Under the pieces are notes generated by a model, which was given only the letters and a program-made list of their open reading frames with translations, ran no database searches and was not told the origin of the DNA. Both the position numbers and the translations under genes were made by a program. From Bacteroidota bacterium (GTDB taxonomy: Bacteria; Bacteroidota; Bacteroidia; Flavobacteriales; Flavobacteriaceae), in NCBI GenBank assembly GCA_023434025.1, contig JAEYTL010000026.1:1-64000 (forward strand): a stretch of 64,000 nt of DNA. Reading direction: 5' to 3'. The stretch's first letter is position 1. Each line of letters opens with the position of its first letter. Below are positions 42,328 through 49,639 of the stretch, in pieces.

Positions 42328-42363
42328 CACCCTGATTTTGAATAACGATAAAAGATAAGCATA

Positions 42364-42600
42364 ATGTCAAGAGTTTGTGACCTTACAGGTAAAAGAGCGA
42401 TGGTAGGAAACAATGTTTCTCACGCGATGAACAAAACTAAGAGAAAGTTTTCTGTAAACTTAGTTAAAAAACGTTTCTATCTTGCTGAAGAAGACAGATG
42501 GATCACGTTGAGAGTAGCTGCATCTACGATTAAAACAATTAACAAAAAAGGATTGGCTGCTGTGTTGAAAGATGCAAAAGCAAACGGATTTATTTCGTAA
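42364..42600 (+). CDS. rpmB: 50S ribosomal protein L28
   Basis: 78 residues, the normal length. MSRVCDLTGKRAMVGNNVSHA and NKTKRKFSVNLVKKRFYL are typical of L28, part of the large ribosomal subunit. No zinc Cys pairs beyond Cys5. First of three short genes (rpmB, rpmG, DUF4295) ending at a terminator before ftsY, an arrangement common in Flavobacteria. Confidence 0.97.
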   Translation: MSRVCDLTGKRAMVGNNVSHAMNKTKRKFSVNLVKKRFYLAEEDRWITLRVAASTIKTINKKGLAAVLKDAKANGFIS

Positions 42601-42627
42601 TTTCAATCTTCATAAATAGACAGAAAA

Positions 42628-42810
42628 ATGGCAAAGAAAGGCAATAGAATTCAAGTAATTTTAGAGTGTACAGAGCACAAAACTTCAGGTGTTCCCGGAA
42701 CATCTCGTTATATCACAACAAAAAACAAGAAAAATACTCCGGACAGATTAGAGATTAAAAAATTTAATCCGATCTTAAAGAAAGTAACTGTTCATAAAGA
42801 AATTAAATAA
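42628..42810 (+). CDS. rpmG: 50S ribosomal protein L33
   Basis: 60 residues. MAKKGNRIQVILECTEHKTSGVPGTSRYIT, and KNTPDRLEIKKFNPILKKVTVHKE. It has one Cys (Cys14) and lacks the paired Cys of the zinc-binding C+ form, so it is the C- form. It sits 27 bases after rpmB and 8 before the DUF4295 gene. Confidence 0.97.
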   Translation: MAKKGNRIQVILECTEHKTSGVPGTSRYITTKNKKNTPDRLEIKKFNPILKKVTVHKEIK

Positions 42811-42818
42811 GATAAGAA

Positions 42819-42971
42819 ATGGCAAAGAAAACCGTAGCAACGTTACAAACAGCGTCAAAAAGATTAACTAAAGCCATTAAAATGGTAAAATCTCCAAAAA
42901 CAGGAGCTTATACTTTTGTTGAATCTGTAATGACTCCTGAAGCAGTAGATAATTTCTTAAAACAGAAATAA
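42819..42971 (+). CDS. DUF4295 protein
   Basis: 50 residues: MAKKTVATLQTASKRLTKAI then KMVKSPKTGAYTFVESVMTP. A small basic protein found almost only in Bacteroidetes directly after rpmG; it is probably ribosome-associated, judged from position and charge. It ends 23 bases before the terminator stem. Confidence 0.93.
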   Translation: MAKKTVATLQTASKRLTKAIKMVKSPKTGAYTFVESVMTPEAVDNFLKQK

Positions 42972-42993
42972 TTTACCGACCGTATTATAGATG

Positions 42994-43021
42994 AGCTACT
43001 TTCCTTGAAGGTAGCTTTTTT
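42994..43021 (+). terminator. Terminator of the rpmB-rpmG-DUF4295 operon
   Basis: AGCTACTTTC (42994-43003), loop CTT, GAAGGTAGCT (43007-43016), one wobble pair, then T5. Its right half overlaps the -33 element of the ftsY promoter. Confidence 0.85.
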
Positions 43022-43034
43022 ATTTTTATATTTG
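43005..43034 (+). promoter_or_regulatory. ftsY promoter
   Basis: TTG (43005-43007), 19-base spacer, TATATTTG (43027-43034): full consensus. The TTG lies in the loop and right arm of the upstream terminator. Confidence 0.75.
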
Positions 43035-43070
43035 TGCATAATTCAATTCAGTTCACAAACACCATTCACA

Positions 43071-44024
43071 ATGAGTTTTTTTAAACGTATATTTTCATCC
43101 GAAAAAAAGGAATCGCTTGACAAGGGTTTAGAACAAACCAAAACCTCTTTTTTTACTAAATTAACCAAAGCTGTTGCCGGAAAGTCAACAGTTGATGAAG
43201 ATGTGCTGGATAATTTAGAGGAAGTGTTGGTTTCTTCTGATGTAGGCGTAAAAACAACTTTGAAAATCATTGACAGGATAGAAGAGCGGGTAGCCCGTGA
43301 TAAATACCTGGGAACCGATGAGCTGAATAAAATTTTACGCGAGGAAATCGCCGGACTTTTGTCAGAAACCAATACCGGAGAAGCCGTTGATTTTGAAATC
43401 CCGGTCAATCAAAAGCCTTATGTTATTATGGTGGTAGGTGTAAACGGAGTTGGAAAAACAACGACCATTGGTAAGCTGGCTTATCAGTTTAAAAAAGCAG
43501 GCCATAAAGTGGTTTTAGGGGCGGCCGATACTTTTAGGGCAGCCGCCATTGACCAATTACAGATCTGGGCTGACCGGGTAGGGGTGCCTATTGTAAAGCA
43601 ACAAATGGGAAGCGATCCCGCTTCTGTGGCATTTGATACGTTGCAAAGTGCGGTAACACAGGGAGCAGATGTAGTGATTATTGATACAGCGGGTCGACTC
43701 CATAACAAAGTTAATTTGATGAATGAATTAACCAAAGTAAAACGTGTTATGCAAAAAGTAGTCGGTGACGCACCACATGATGTTTTATTGGTTTTGGATG
43801 GTTCAACCGGACAAAATGCATTCGAACAAGCCAGAGAATTCACGGCTGCTACAGAAGTGTCCTGCTTGGCAGTTACCAAATTAGACGGAACAGCTAAAGG
43901 TGGGGTGGTCATCGGAATATCAGACCAGTTCCAAATTCCGGTAAAATATATTGGTGTTGGTGAAGGCATCGAAGATTTGCAGGTTTTCAATAAATATGAA
44001 TTTGTGGATTCGTTTTTTAAATGA
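43071..44024 (+). CDS. ftsY: Signal recognition particle receptor FtsY
   Basis: 317 residues from ATG 43071 (MSFFKRIFSSEKKESLDKGL). A longer frame from 43005 begins inside the terminator and promoter, so the internal ATG is right. NG domain: GVNGVGKTTTIGKLAY (P loop), DTFRAAAIDQL, IDTAGRLHNKVNLMNEL, TKLDGTAKGGVV. The acidic A domain is almost absent, as usual in Bacteroidetes. It docks SRP-bound ribosomes to SecYEG. The stop overlaps the start of a small membrane protein gene (ATGATG). Confidence 0.96.
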   Translation: MSFFKRIFSSEKKESLDKGLEQTKTSFFTKLTKAVAGKSTVDEDVLDNLEEVLVSSDVGVKTTLKIIDRIEERVARDKYLGTDELNKILREEIAGLLSETNTGEAVDFEIPVNQKPYVIMVVGVNGVGKTTTIGKLAYQFKKAGHKVVLGAADTFRAAAIDQLQIWADRVGVPIVKQQMGSDPASVAFDTLQSAVTQGADVVIIDTAGRLHNKVNLMNELTKVKRVMQKVVGDAPHDVLLVLDGSTGQNAFEQAREFTAATEVSCLAVTKLDGTAKGGVVIGISDQFQIPVKYIGVGEGIEDLQVFNKYEFVDSFFK

Positions 44025-44317
44025 TGGAAGAGCCCAAAGTTTTTAATAAGTACCTCGTTTCCTTGACTAAAATTGTTTCGGTTTACTGTTTCTTTTTTGT
44101 GTTGCTGAAATCGATAGCTATACTAAGGGGAGCATGGATGATTCCCAATCTGATCTTGGCAATTCCGTTTGTCGTAATGGGAATACTGACTGCTTATACT
44201 GTTCTCCGTAAAAAATACACCTGGGTAACCACAATTATAGCAGTGGTGCTTATCCTTGCTGTTCGTTATTATGAAGTGGACTGGGTTTATTTTTTACAAC
44301 ATAAATACGGGAATTAA
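44021..44317 (+). CDS. Small three-helix membrane protein
   Basis: 98 residues with three hydrophobic segments: VSVYCFFFVLLKSIAILRG, MIPNLILAIPFVVMGILTAY, and WVTTIIAVVLILAVRYY. It overlaps the ftsY stop by four bases, so it is translationally coupled to ftsY. The start could equally be the second ATG three bases later. Unknown family; its place suggests a link with membrane targeting, but nothing more can be said. Confidence 0.7.
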   Translation: MMEEPKVFNKYLVSLTKIVSVYCFFFVLLKSIAILRGAWMIPNLILAIPFVVMGILTAYTVLRKKYTWVTTIIAVVLILAVRYYEVDWVYFLQHKYGN

Positions 44318-44346
44318 GCTCACAAGCGTTAATGATTTAACATGAA

Positions 44347-45201
44347 ATGAAAAGCAATTTATCTCCGGTTATTCAAGTTGCCGAATTAAAAGAGCTTTAC
44401 AAAACAAGCAATTTGATTATTTTAGAAGTGAGTAACGGAAAAGATGCTCATTCTAATTACAGTCAAAAACATTTAGACGGAGCTTTTTTTGTAGATTTAA
44501 ATTCGCAATTGTCAGATATAAAAGAAGATGCCTCTATGGGCGGAAGACATCCTCTGCCAATTGTAGAACATTTTTCCGAACTGCTTTCAGCGTTAGGCAT
44601 TTCTTTCCAGAGCCATGTTGTGTTATACGATGACAAAAATGGTGCGAACGCTGCCGCACGAATGTGGTGGATGCTTAAATCAATCGGACATCAGCAAGTT
44701 CAGGTGTTAAACGGTGGATTACAGGAAGCAGAGAAACAAAATTATCCGGTAAACTCGGATGAGGTAATTGCCATTCCAACAGGAAAATATAAAGCGGATG
44801 TTTGGAAATTACCATTGGCAACCTTGTCAGAAGTAGAAAAATTTTCAAAAAGTCAAGATAATCTGATTATTGATGTTCGTGAAAAATCAAGATATAACGG
44901 TGAAACCGAACCCATAGATTTGGTATCCGGTCATATTCCAAACGCAATAAATATCCCTTTTTCTACCAACTTAGATAATAACGGACTTTTTCTTTCTCCT
45001 GAATTATTGTATGAAAAATATAAAAAGATATTTGATAAAAGGCAATCTGATCAAATCATCGTGCATTGCGGTTCCGGTGTAACAGCCTGTCATACGCTTT
45101 TAGCAATGGCTTATGCGGGGTTTGAAATCCCAAAACTGTATGTGGGTTCCTGGAGCGAATGGAGTAGAAACAACAAACCGGTTGCGGTTCGTAAATCTTA
45201 A
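44347..45201 (+). CDS. Thiosulfate/3-mercaptopyruvate sulfurtransferase
   Basis: 284 residues, two rhodanese domains. The N-terminal domain (about 5-135) has no active Cys (VVLYDDKNGANAARMWW-like loop). The C-terminal domain (about 155-280) carries Cys241 in HCGSGVTAC, the CGSGVTA loop of mercaptopyruvate sulfurtransferases. It moves sulfur to cyanide or other thiol acceptors. No signal peptide, so cytoplasmic. The stop overlaps that of the convergent serine hydrolase by three bases. Confidence 0.92.
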   Translation: MKSNLSPVIQVAELKELYKTSNLIILEVSNGKDAHSNYSQKHLDGAFFVDLNSQLSDIKEDASMGGRHPLPIVEHFSELLSALGISFQSHVVLYDDKNGANAAARMWWMLKSIGHQQVQVLNGGLQEAEKQNYPVNSDEVIAIPTGKYKADVWKLPLATLSEVEKFSKSQDNLIIDVREKSRYNGETEPIDLVSGHIPNAINIPFSTNLDNNGLFLSPELLYEKYKKIFDKRQSDQIIVHCGSGVTACHTLLAMAYAGFEIPKLYVGSWSEWSRNNKPVAVRKS

Positions 45202-46265
45202 TCAATCACCGCATTAATTTTTGCCCACAATTGATTATCAAAATCAGATAATGCAAAGTTTTCACCATCGGCAACTTCACCTAAACGGATAACCACCATT
45301 TTTTTACTGGGAATAACATAAATTTTCTGGTCATTTTTCCCTAAACCGCATACCATGTCAGCCGGAGCATTCGGAATCAGGCTTCCCGGAAACTGCAATT
45401 GTGTTTGTGGTAAACGATAATTAGCTTTTCCGTTCAGCCACCATAAATAGCCATATGCATTATTAATGGTTTGAGAAGGAGAAATCGATTCAGTCATAAA
45501 CACCTCCGGAATAATCACTTCATTTTGCCATTTTCCTTTGTTTAATGCGAGCAACCCAAAACGGGCAGTGCTTCGGGTCGTACTCCAATAAACATTAAAT
45601 TCGTCAACATTTATCCATGTTCCGGTCATACCGATTTTATTTTTTAGTTTGGAGGTAAAATAGCCTTCAAAAGTTTGATCTGATGCTGCTGCAATTACAT
45701 CTTGTAATTTTTCAAATACATTATGATAAGCCCAACGGGTTCCGGCATCGGCTACATATTGTAATTCGGCAGGCGTGTTTCCGTTTCCAAGGGCATCATT
45801 CAGTCCGGAAGTCATGGAAAGTAAGTGCTTATTGGTAATCAGGTTTTCTTTTGCCAATGGTGCAGAGGTCCATCCGGTTCCCAGGTAATCAGAAACTTTG
45901 TCATTAATATTAAGCAAACCTTCCTGTTGAGCAATTCCGAGGGTAGCCGTAGTTAGTGTTTTTCCGGCACTTGCCCAATACCAGGGGGAAGTGGCGGTGT
46001 GACCGTTGAAGTAATTTTCCATCACAAGACGGCCATTCACTAAAATAATGAAGCCTTTGGTGTGTTTTTCTTCTAAAAAGGTCAGTAAAGGTTGTACTTC
46101 GTTTTCATTCCATCCCAATTCACTCATAGATTTGGTTTCCCAGGTGTTTCCAGAAAGGGGAGGGAAATACATGGTTTCTGTAGGGAGTTCTTCAGGAGTA
46201 TCGGTATCAGACGAACAGTTCAAAAGCAGAACAGATAACAAAACAAGCGGGAAATATTTTTTCAT
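45198..46265 (-). CDS. Lipoprotein serine hydrolase, class C beta-lactamase fold
   Basis: 355 residues. Lipoprotein signal MKKYFPLVLLSVLLLNC (Cys17) and acidic linker. SxxK motif S99-A-G-K102 in YWASAGKTLTTA, and a YHN motif (in RWAYHNVFEKL) as the second catalytic triad element. This is the penicillin-binding/beta-lactamase class C superfamily, which includes esterases and D-aminopeptidases; true antibiotic hydrolysis cannot be assumed. Single minus-strand gene converging on the sulfurtransferase. Confidence 0.88.
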   Translation of the reverse strand: MKKYFPLVLLSVLLLNCSSDTDTPEELPTETMYFPPLSGNTWETKSMSELGWNENEVQPLLTFLEEKHTKGFIILVNGRLVMENYFNGHTATSPWYWASAGKTLTTATLGIAQQEGLLNINDKVSDYLGTGWTSAPLAKENLITNKHLLSMTSGLNDALGNGNTPAELQYVADAGTRWAYHNVFEKLQDVIAAASDQTFEGYFTSKLKNKIGMTGTWINVDEFNVYWSTTRSTARFGLLALNKGKWQNEVIIPEVFMTESISPSQTINNAYGYLWWLNGKANYRLPQTQLQFPGSLIPNAPADMVCGLGKNDQKIYVIPSKKMVVIRLGEVADGENFALSDFDNQLWAKINAVID

Positions 46266-46376
46266 GGTATTGCTGTTTTTATGAAAACTTGGACTCTGGT
46301 TCTTTAAAAAGGTTTAATCAGATTTACTTTTTATTCCTTCAAAATAATTGTAATTTTAGACTTTATTTTTAAAACG

Positions 46377-46796
46377 ATGAAACAACTTTTTTATTCTTTT
46401 CTTTTTTCTGTTGTATTGATTTCCTGTCAGGAGAAAGTGACGCCCGATTCCATTTCAAAGATAAACGGTTATTGGGAAATTCAAAAAGTACAATGGCCTG
46501 ACGGACAGGAAAAAGAATATAAAATCAATGAAACAGTAGATTATATAGAATGCAATGATAAAACAGGTTTTCGTAAAAAAGTAAAACCGCAGTTGGATGG
46601 TAAATACGTAACCAATGATGAGTTAGAAACTATTCAGGTTACAGACAGTGCCGGTGTTTTTCGAATCCATTACAAAACTAATTATGCACAATGGAGTGAA
46701 GAAATAGTAATGTTAACCGATAGTCTTTTAGTGCTCAAAAGCAAGCAGAATTTAGAATATCATTACAAGCGGTTCAAACCCATCTCGATTGAATAA
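46377..46796 (+). CDS. Small lipoprotein
   Basis: 139 residues. Signal MKQLFYSFLFSVVLISC, lipobox Cys17. The mature part (INGYWEIQKVQWPDGQEKEYKI, then WSEEIVMLTDSLLVLKSK) looks like a lipocalin-like small beta-barrel domain common in Bacteroidetes, usually starting with a GxW motif. Ligand unknown. It lies 23 bases upstream of the DUF721 gene. Confidence 0.78.
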   Translation: MKQLFYSFLFSVVLISCQEKVTPDSISKINGYWEIQKVQWPDGQEKEYKINETVDYIECNDKTGFRKKVKPQLDGKYVTNDELETIQVTDSAGVFRIHYKTNYAQWSEEIVMLTDSLLVLKSKQNLEYHYKRFKPISIE

Positions 46797-46819
46797 TACT
46801 GAACTAAACCTGTATAATA

Positions 46820-47116
46820 ATGGCTAAGCGATTAAGTAATGAAAGCCCGATTTCTGAAGTAATCAAAGCGTTTATTGAAAATAATAAACTACAATCCGGT
46901 ATGGATAAAATTGATGTCGAAAAAGCATGGAAAGAACTTATGGGGAACGGAGTAAATACCTATACCAAAGAAGTTATTCTCAAGGGAACAACACTTTATG
47001 TTACGCTGTCTTCAGCCGTTTTGCGGGAAGAGCTCAGTCATGGGAAACAAAAAATCATTACGATGCTCAACGACGAATTGCGTAAAGATGTGGTAAAGGA
47101 GTTGGTTTTGAGGTAG
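46820..47116 (+). CDS. DUF721 (DciA-like) protein
   Basis: 98 residues. SPISEVIKAFIENNKLQSGMDKIDVEKAWKELMG in parts and LYVTLSSAVLREELSHGKQKIITMLNDEL are typical of DUF721, whose members include DciA, the replicative-helicase loader of many bacteria lacking DnaC. It is shorter than DciA of Proteobacteria, so helicase loading is possible but unproven. Its 3' end runs into a repeat and a terminator. Confidence 0.82.
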   Translation: MAKRLSNESPISEVIKAFIENNKLQSGMDKIDVEKAWKELMGNGVNTYTKEVILKGTTLYVTLSSAVLREELSHGKQKIITMLNDELRKDVVKELVLR

Positions 47117-47166
47117 TTTTTGGTCGTAGTTTTCAGTCGCAGTCACAGTTTTCAGTCACAGTTGAC
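47117..47166. repeat. Left arm of an inverted repeat around a terminator
   Basis: Quasi-tandem CAGTCACAGTTTTCAGTC words. Its reverse complement resembles 47233-47295, so the two tracts flank the central terminator as inverted copies. Confidence 0.65.
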
Positions 47167-47175
47167 AACATACAG

Positions 47176-47208
47176 AAAATCCCTTTTTTAGTAAAAAGGG
47201 ATTTTTTT
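47176..47208. terminator. Terminator between DUF721 and ndk
   Basis: A 13-bp stem (core AAATCCCTTTTT/AAAAAGGGATTT) with a short TAGT loop and T7 on plus, A-rich on minus; probably works for both convergent genes. Confidence 0.85.
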
Positions 47209-47232
47209 ATGTCTTAAACTATTGTAAGAGCA

Positions 47233-47295
47233 GCACAAAGACTGAAAACTGCGACTGTGACTGAAAACTGCGACTGTGACTGCCGACTAAAACTG
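47233..47295. repeat. Right arm of the inverted repeat, overlapping the ndk stop
   Basis: ACTGAAAACTGCGACTGTG words repeated about twice, ending in the last codons of ndk. Confidence 0.65.
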
Positions 47296-47706
47296 CTCTC
47301 TTCCGGCAAAGTGAAAAGCACCTTCAATGGCTGCATTCTCATCTGAATCCGAACCGTGAACGGCGTTTTCGCCTATAGAAGTTGCATATTTTTTACGGAT
47401 AGTTCCTTCAGCAGCTTCAGCCGGATTGGTCGCCCCGATTAATTTTCTGAAATCTTCTACCGCATTGTCTTTTTCTAAGATCGCAGCGACAATCGGACCT
47501 CTGGTCATAAATTCAACCAATTCACCAAAAAAAGGTCTTTCTGCGTGAATAGCATAAAATTTCTGAGCATCTGCTACCGTTAATTGGGTCAATTTCATTG
47601 CCACGATACGGAAACCACCTTCGGTAATGATGTTCAAAATACCGCCAATATGGCCTTTTTCAACCGCATCCGGTTTAATCATGGTAAACGTTCTATTTGT
47701 TGCCAT
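47287..47706 (-). CDS. ndk: Nucleoside-diphosphate kinase
   Basis: 139 residues from ATG 47706 (MATNRTFTMIKPDAVEKGHI). A longer frame from 47763 would add 19 residues but overlaps the promoter, so it is rejected. Catalytic His in NAVHGSDSDENAAIE; GGFRIVAMKLTQLT and RPFFGELVEFMTRGPIVAAIL are conserved. It balances nucleoside triphosphate pools. The last codons lie inside a repeat tract. Confidence 0.97.
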   Translation of the reverse strand: MATNRTFTMIKPDAVEKGHIGGILNIITEGGFRIVAMKLTQLTVADAQKFYAIHAERPFFGELVEFMTRGPIVAAILEKDNAVEDFRKLIGATNPAEAAEGTIRKKYATSIGENAVHGSDSDENAAIEGAFHFAGREQF

Positions 47707-47733
47707 TGTTATTTGCTTGTTTAAATTCGGGTG

Positions 47734-47763
47734 CAAAGGTAAGGCTTTTGTTTGAAGTTTCAA
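47734..47763 (-). promoter_or_regulatory. ndk promoter
   Basis: On minus: TTG (47763-47761), 19-base spacer, TACCTTTG (47741-47734), 28 bases before the ndk ATG. The TTG lies in a TTTCAAG repeat tract. Confidence 0.75.
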
Positions 47764-47788
47764 GTTCCAGGTTTCAAGTTTTTTTAGA
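47753..47788. repeat. Quasi-tandem short repeat (GTTTCAAG words)
   Basis: AAGTTTCAAGTTCCAGG then TTTCAAGTTTTTTTAG; includes the -33 base triplet of the ndk promoter. Confidence 0.55.
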
Positions 47789-47789
47789 A

Positions 47790-47905
47790 GCGAATGGTTC
47801 GGGCTTTTTCAGTAATCCATTTTCCCGCTTTCCGTTCCAATTTTTTGTTCACAAGCAAAGCTCGCCAACAAAAAGATTTCCACTGCAATCGGGGCTAGGA
47901 AGTAA
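47790..47905. repeat. Dispersed Flavobacterium-type intergenic element
   Basis: Between the 3' end of bshC and the ndk promoter. It contains a hairpin TTTTTGTT/AACAAAAA (47842-47849 with 47867-47874), with an inner AGC-AAA-GCT stem centred on the same point, and flanking words such as CGCTTTCCGTTCCAA and GCAATCGGGGCTAGG. I recall elements with these flanks and variable stems repeated in Flavobacterium genomes; a search is needed to confirm. Confidence 0.6.
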
Positions 47906-47924
47906 GCCGTTTGAAGTTGCAATT

Positions 47925-49523
47925 CTACAAAACCACTACCTTAAATTCCATTTCCAAGGGTTTCAATTCCGTCAATAATTTTTCAATCAATTCTTTACCA
48001 AATTCCAAATAAAACTCAGTAAAATTTACTTTTCGTTCCTGTAAACCTTGGTTCGGAAACAATTCATTTTGCAATAAAATAATACGGTTTAATTGTTCTT
48101 GGTGAACACGTTTTTCGGCTTTCAACAAACGTTTTTCTAGGTTTTTCAAACCTTTGATTTGCTTTGCTTCCTGAGCTTTCACAGCTCCTAAAAATGATTT
48201 GTCTGTGGCTTCTGCTATTTTGTGTAAATCTTCAAATTGCTTTTTCAATACTTCTTTTTGAGCCGAAAAATCAATTGTAAATTCAGAAAGTAATTTCGTT
48301 TTTTGAGTAAATAATTCTTGCTGATTCAAAAATAAATCACGCCAAGTCAATTGTAATTTATCTGCTTTTACCGCTTGTTTTTCAGTAGCTAGCAAAACCG
48401 AATTACGAAGTAACAAAATCGGAAAAGCCACATGCTGACTTTCAAAAAAAGATTTTAATTCTAACCAATAGGCCAATTCACCACCACCGCCAATGTAGCA
48501 CAGGTTGGGTAAAATCACTTCCTGATAGAGCGGTCGCAGTAACACATTCGGACTGAATTTTTCCGGATGGTCTTCCACTTCTTTCAGGATTTCTGCTTCC
48601 GTAAAGGTCAGTTTTGTGTTGAGTACGGTATATCTTCCGTTTTCAAAAACAATTCGTTCACGCAACTGATCTTCAATATAAAATAAGTTAATTTCCCTCG
48701 GATTTACCTGAACCGAATAGGATGCTAACGAAGGAGTAGTTTCATTTACCTTGGCATAGGCCGTCTGGTACAACAGTTCATTTTTAAGGTATGGAATAAA
48801 CAGCTTTTTTAAATTCAGGTCATCCGCATCAATTACGACCAATCCTTCTGATGAAAATAATTCGTTCGCTAAAAAACGAGTAGCGTCTGCTAAATTAGAA
48901 TGTTCCAAATACGCTTTTTTAAATAAATTTTTAAGGTATTCTGCATTTTTTCCTAAACCAATTTCCGATTCAAAAACTGCAAAAACATCGGTTAAACCAT
49001 CGGTTGATAATCGTCCAACGGGACCAAAACTTTCCCGATTCCAATTTATTTTTTTATGCTTAAAATTAAAATAGTTGATTTCTTCAAAATCGTGATCTTC
49101 TGTTGCCATCCAATAAATAGGTACAAAATCGTGTTCAGGGAATTCATTTTTTAATTGCTTACATAAATTGACGGTTGAAATGATTTTGTACAAAAAGTAC
49201 AACGGCCCTGTAAACAAATTTAACTGATGCCCAGTTGTAACGGTAAATGTTTTTGGATTGATTAAAGACTGAATATGCTGTTTTGTTTCTTTGGAAACGG
49301 GAATTGCTTTGTATTGCTTTTCCAGAGCAGAAACCAAAACTTCTCTATTGAAGTTACTATTTCCATTGAAATTGTTTTTCTTCTCTTCTAACTGTAATTT
49401 AAAATTTTCCAGACTCGGGAAACGGTTATATAAGGCTCTCAATCCCGGTTTTTCATTCAGGTAATCATTGATTAAGGCAGAAAAATAGCCGGACGCTTGA
49501 TAGCTGATACAGTCGGTTGGCAT
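47925..49523 (-). CDS. bshC: Bacillithiol biosynthesis cysteine-adding enzyme
   Basis: 532 residues, the usual BshC length. It adds cysteine to glucosaminyl-malate, the last step of bacillithiol synthesis. Conserved segments: TDCISYQASGYFSALINDYL at the start, VTTGHQLNLFTGPLYFLYKI, and PIYWMATEDHDFEEINYF (the HIGH-like nucleotide-binding region). The C-terminal third is a coiled coil (FEDLHKIAEATDKSFLGAVKAQEAKQIKGL in pieces). bshA and bshB are not in the window. Confidence 0.94.
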   Translation of the reverse strand: MPTDCISYQASGYFSALINDYLNEKPGLRALYNRFPSLENFKLQLEEKKNNFNGNSNFNREVLVSALEKQYKAIPVSKETKQHIQSLINPKTFTVTTGHQLNLFTGPLYFLYKIISTVNLCKQLKNEFPEHDFVPIYWMATEDHDFEEINYFNFKHKKINWNRESFGPVGRLSTDGLTDVFAVFESEIGLGKNAEYLKNLFKKAYLEHSNLADATRFLANELFSSEGLVVIDADDLNLKKLFIPYLKNELLYQTAYAKVNETTPSLASYSVQVNPREINLFYIEDQLRERIVFENGRYTVLNTKLTFTEAEILKEVEDHPEKFSPNVLLRPLYQEVILPNLCYIGGGGELAYWLELKSFFESQHVAFPILLLRNSVLLATEKQAVKADKLQLTWRDLFLNQQELFTQKTKLLSEFTIDFSAQKEVLKKQFEDLHKIAEATDKSFLGAVKAQEAKQIKGLKNLEKRLLKAEKRVHQEQLNRIILLQNELFPNQGLQERKVNFTEFYLEFGKELIEKLLTELKPLEMEFKVVVL

Positions 49524-49639
49524 ACGATTTAAAGTTTTCGTAAAAATAGCGAAAATAAAAGTAGTGAAAAGGGGTTTAACAATTGGTTGGGAAATGGTAA
49601 ATTAAAAAAATCAACTTATTTTTGCAAGAAAAATTTCCT

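Noticed and set aside
43484..43990. 168-codon antisense frame in ftsY
   Set aside because: Opposite a fully conserved gene; composition is that of a shadow frame and no start context is seen.
14094..47295. Short repeats considered as CRISPR arrays
   Set aside because: No constant repeat of 25-40 bases with unique spacers; the words drift and are too short, and there are no cas genes.
47707..47763. N-terminal extension of Ndk
   Set aside because: It covers the consensus promoter, and the family starts at the internal Met.
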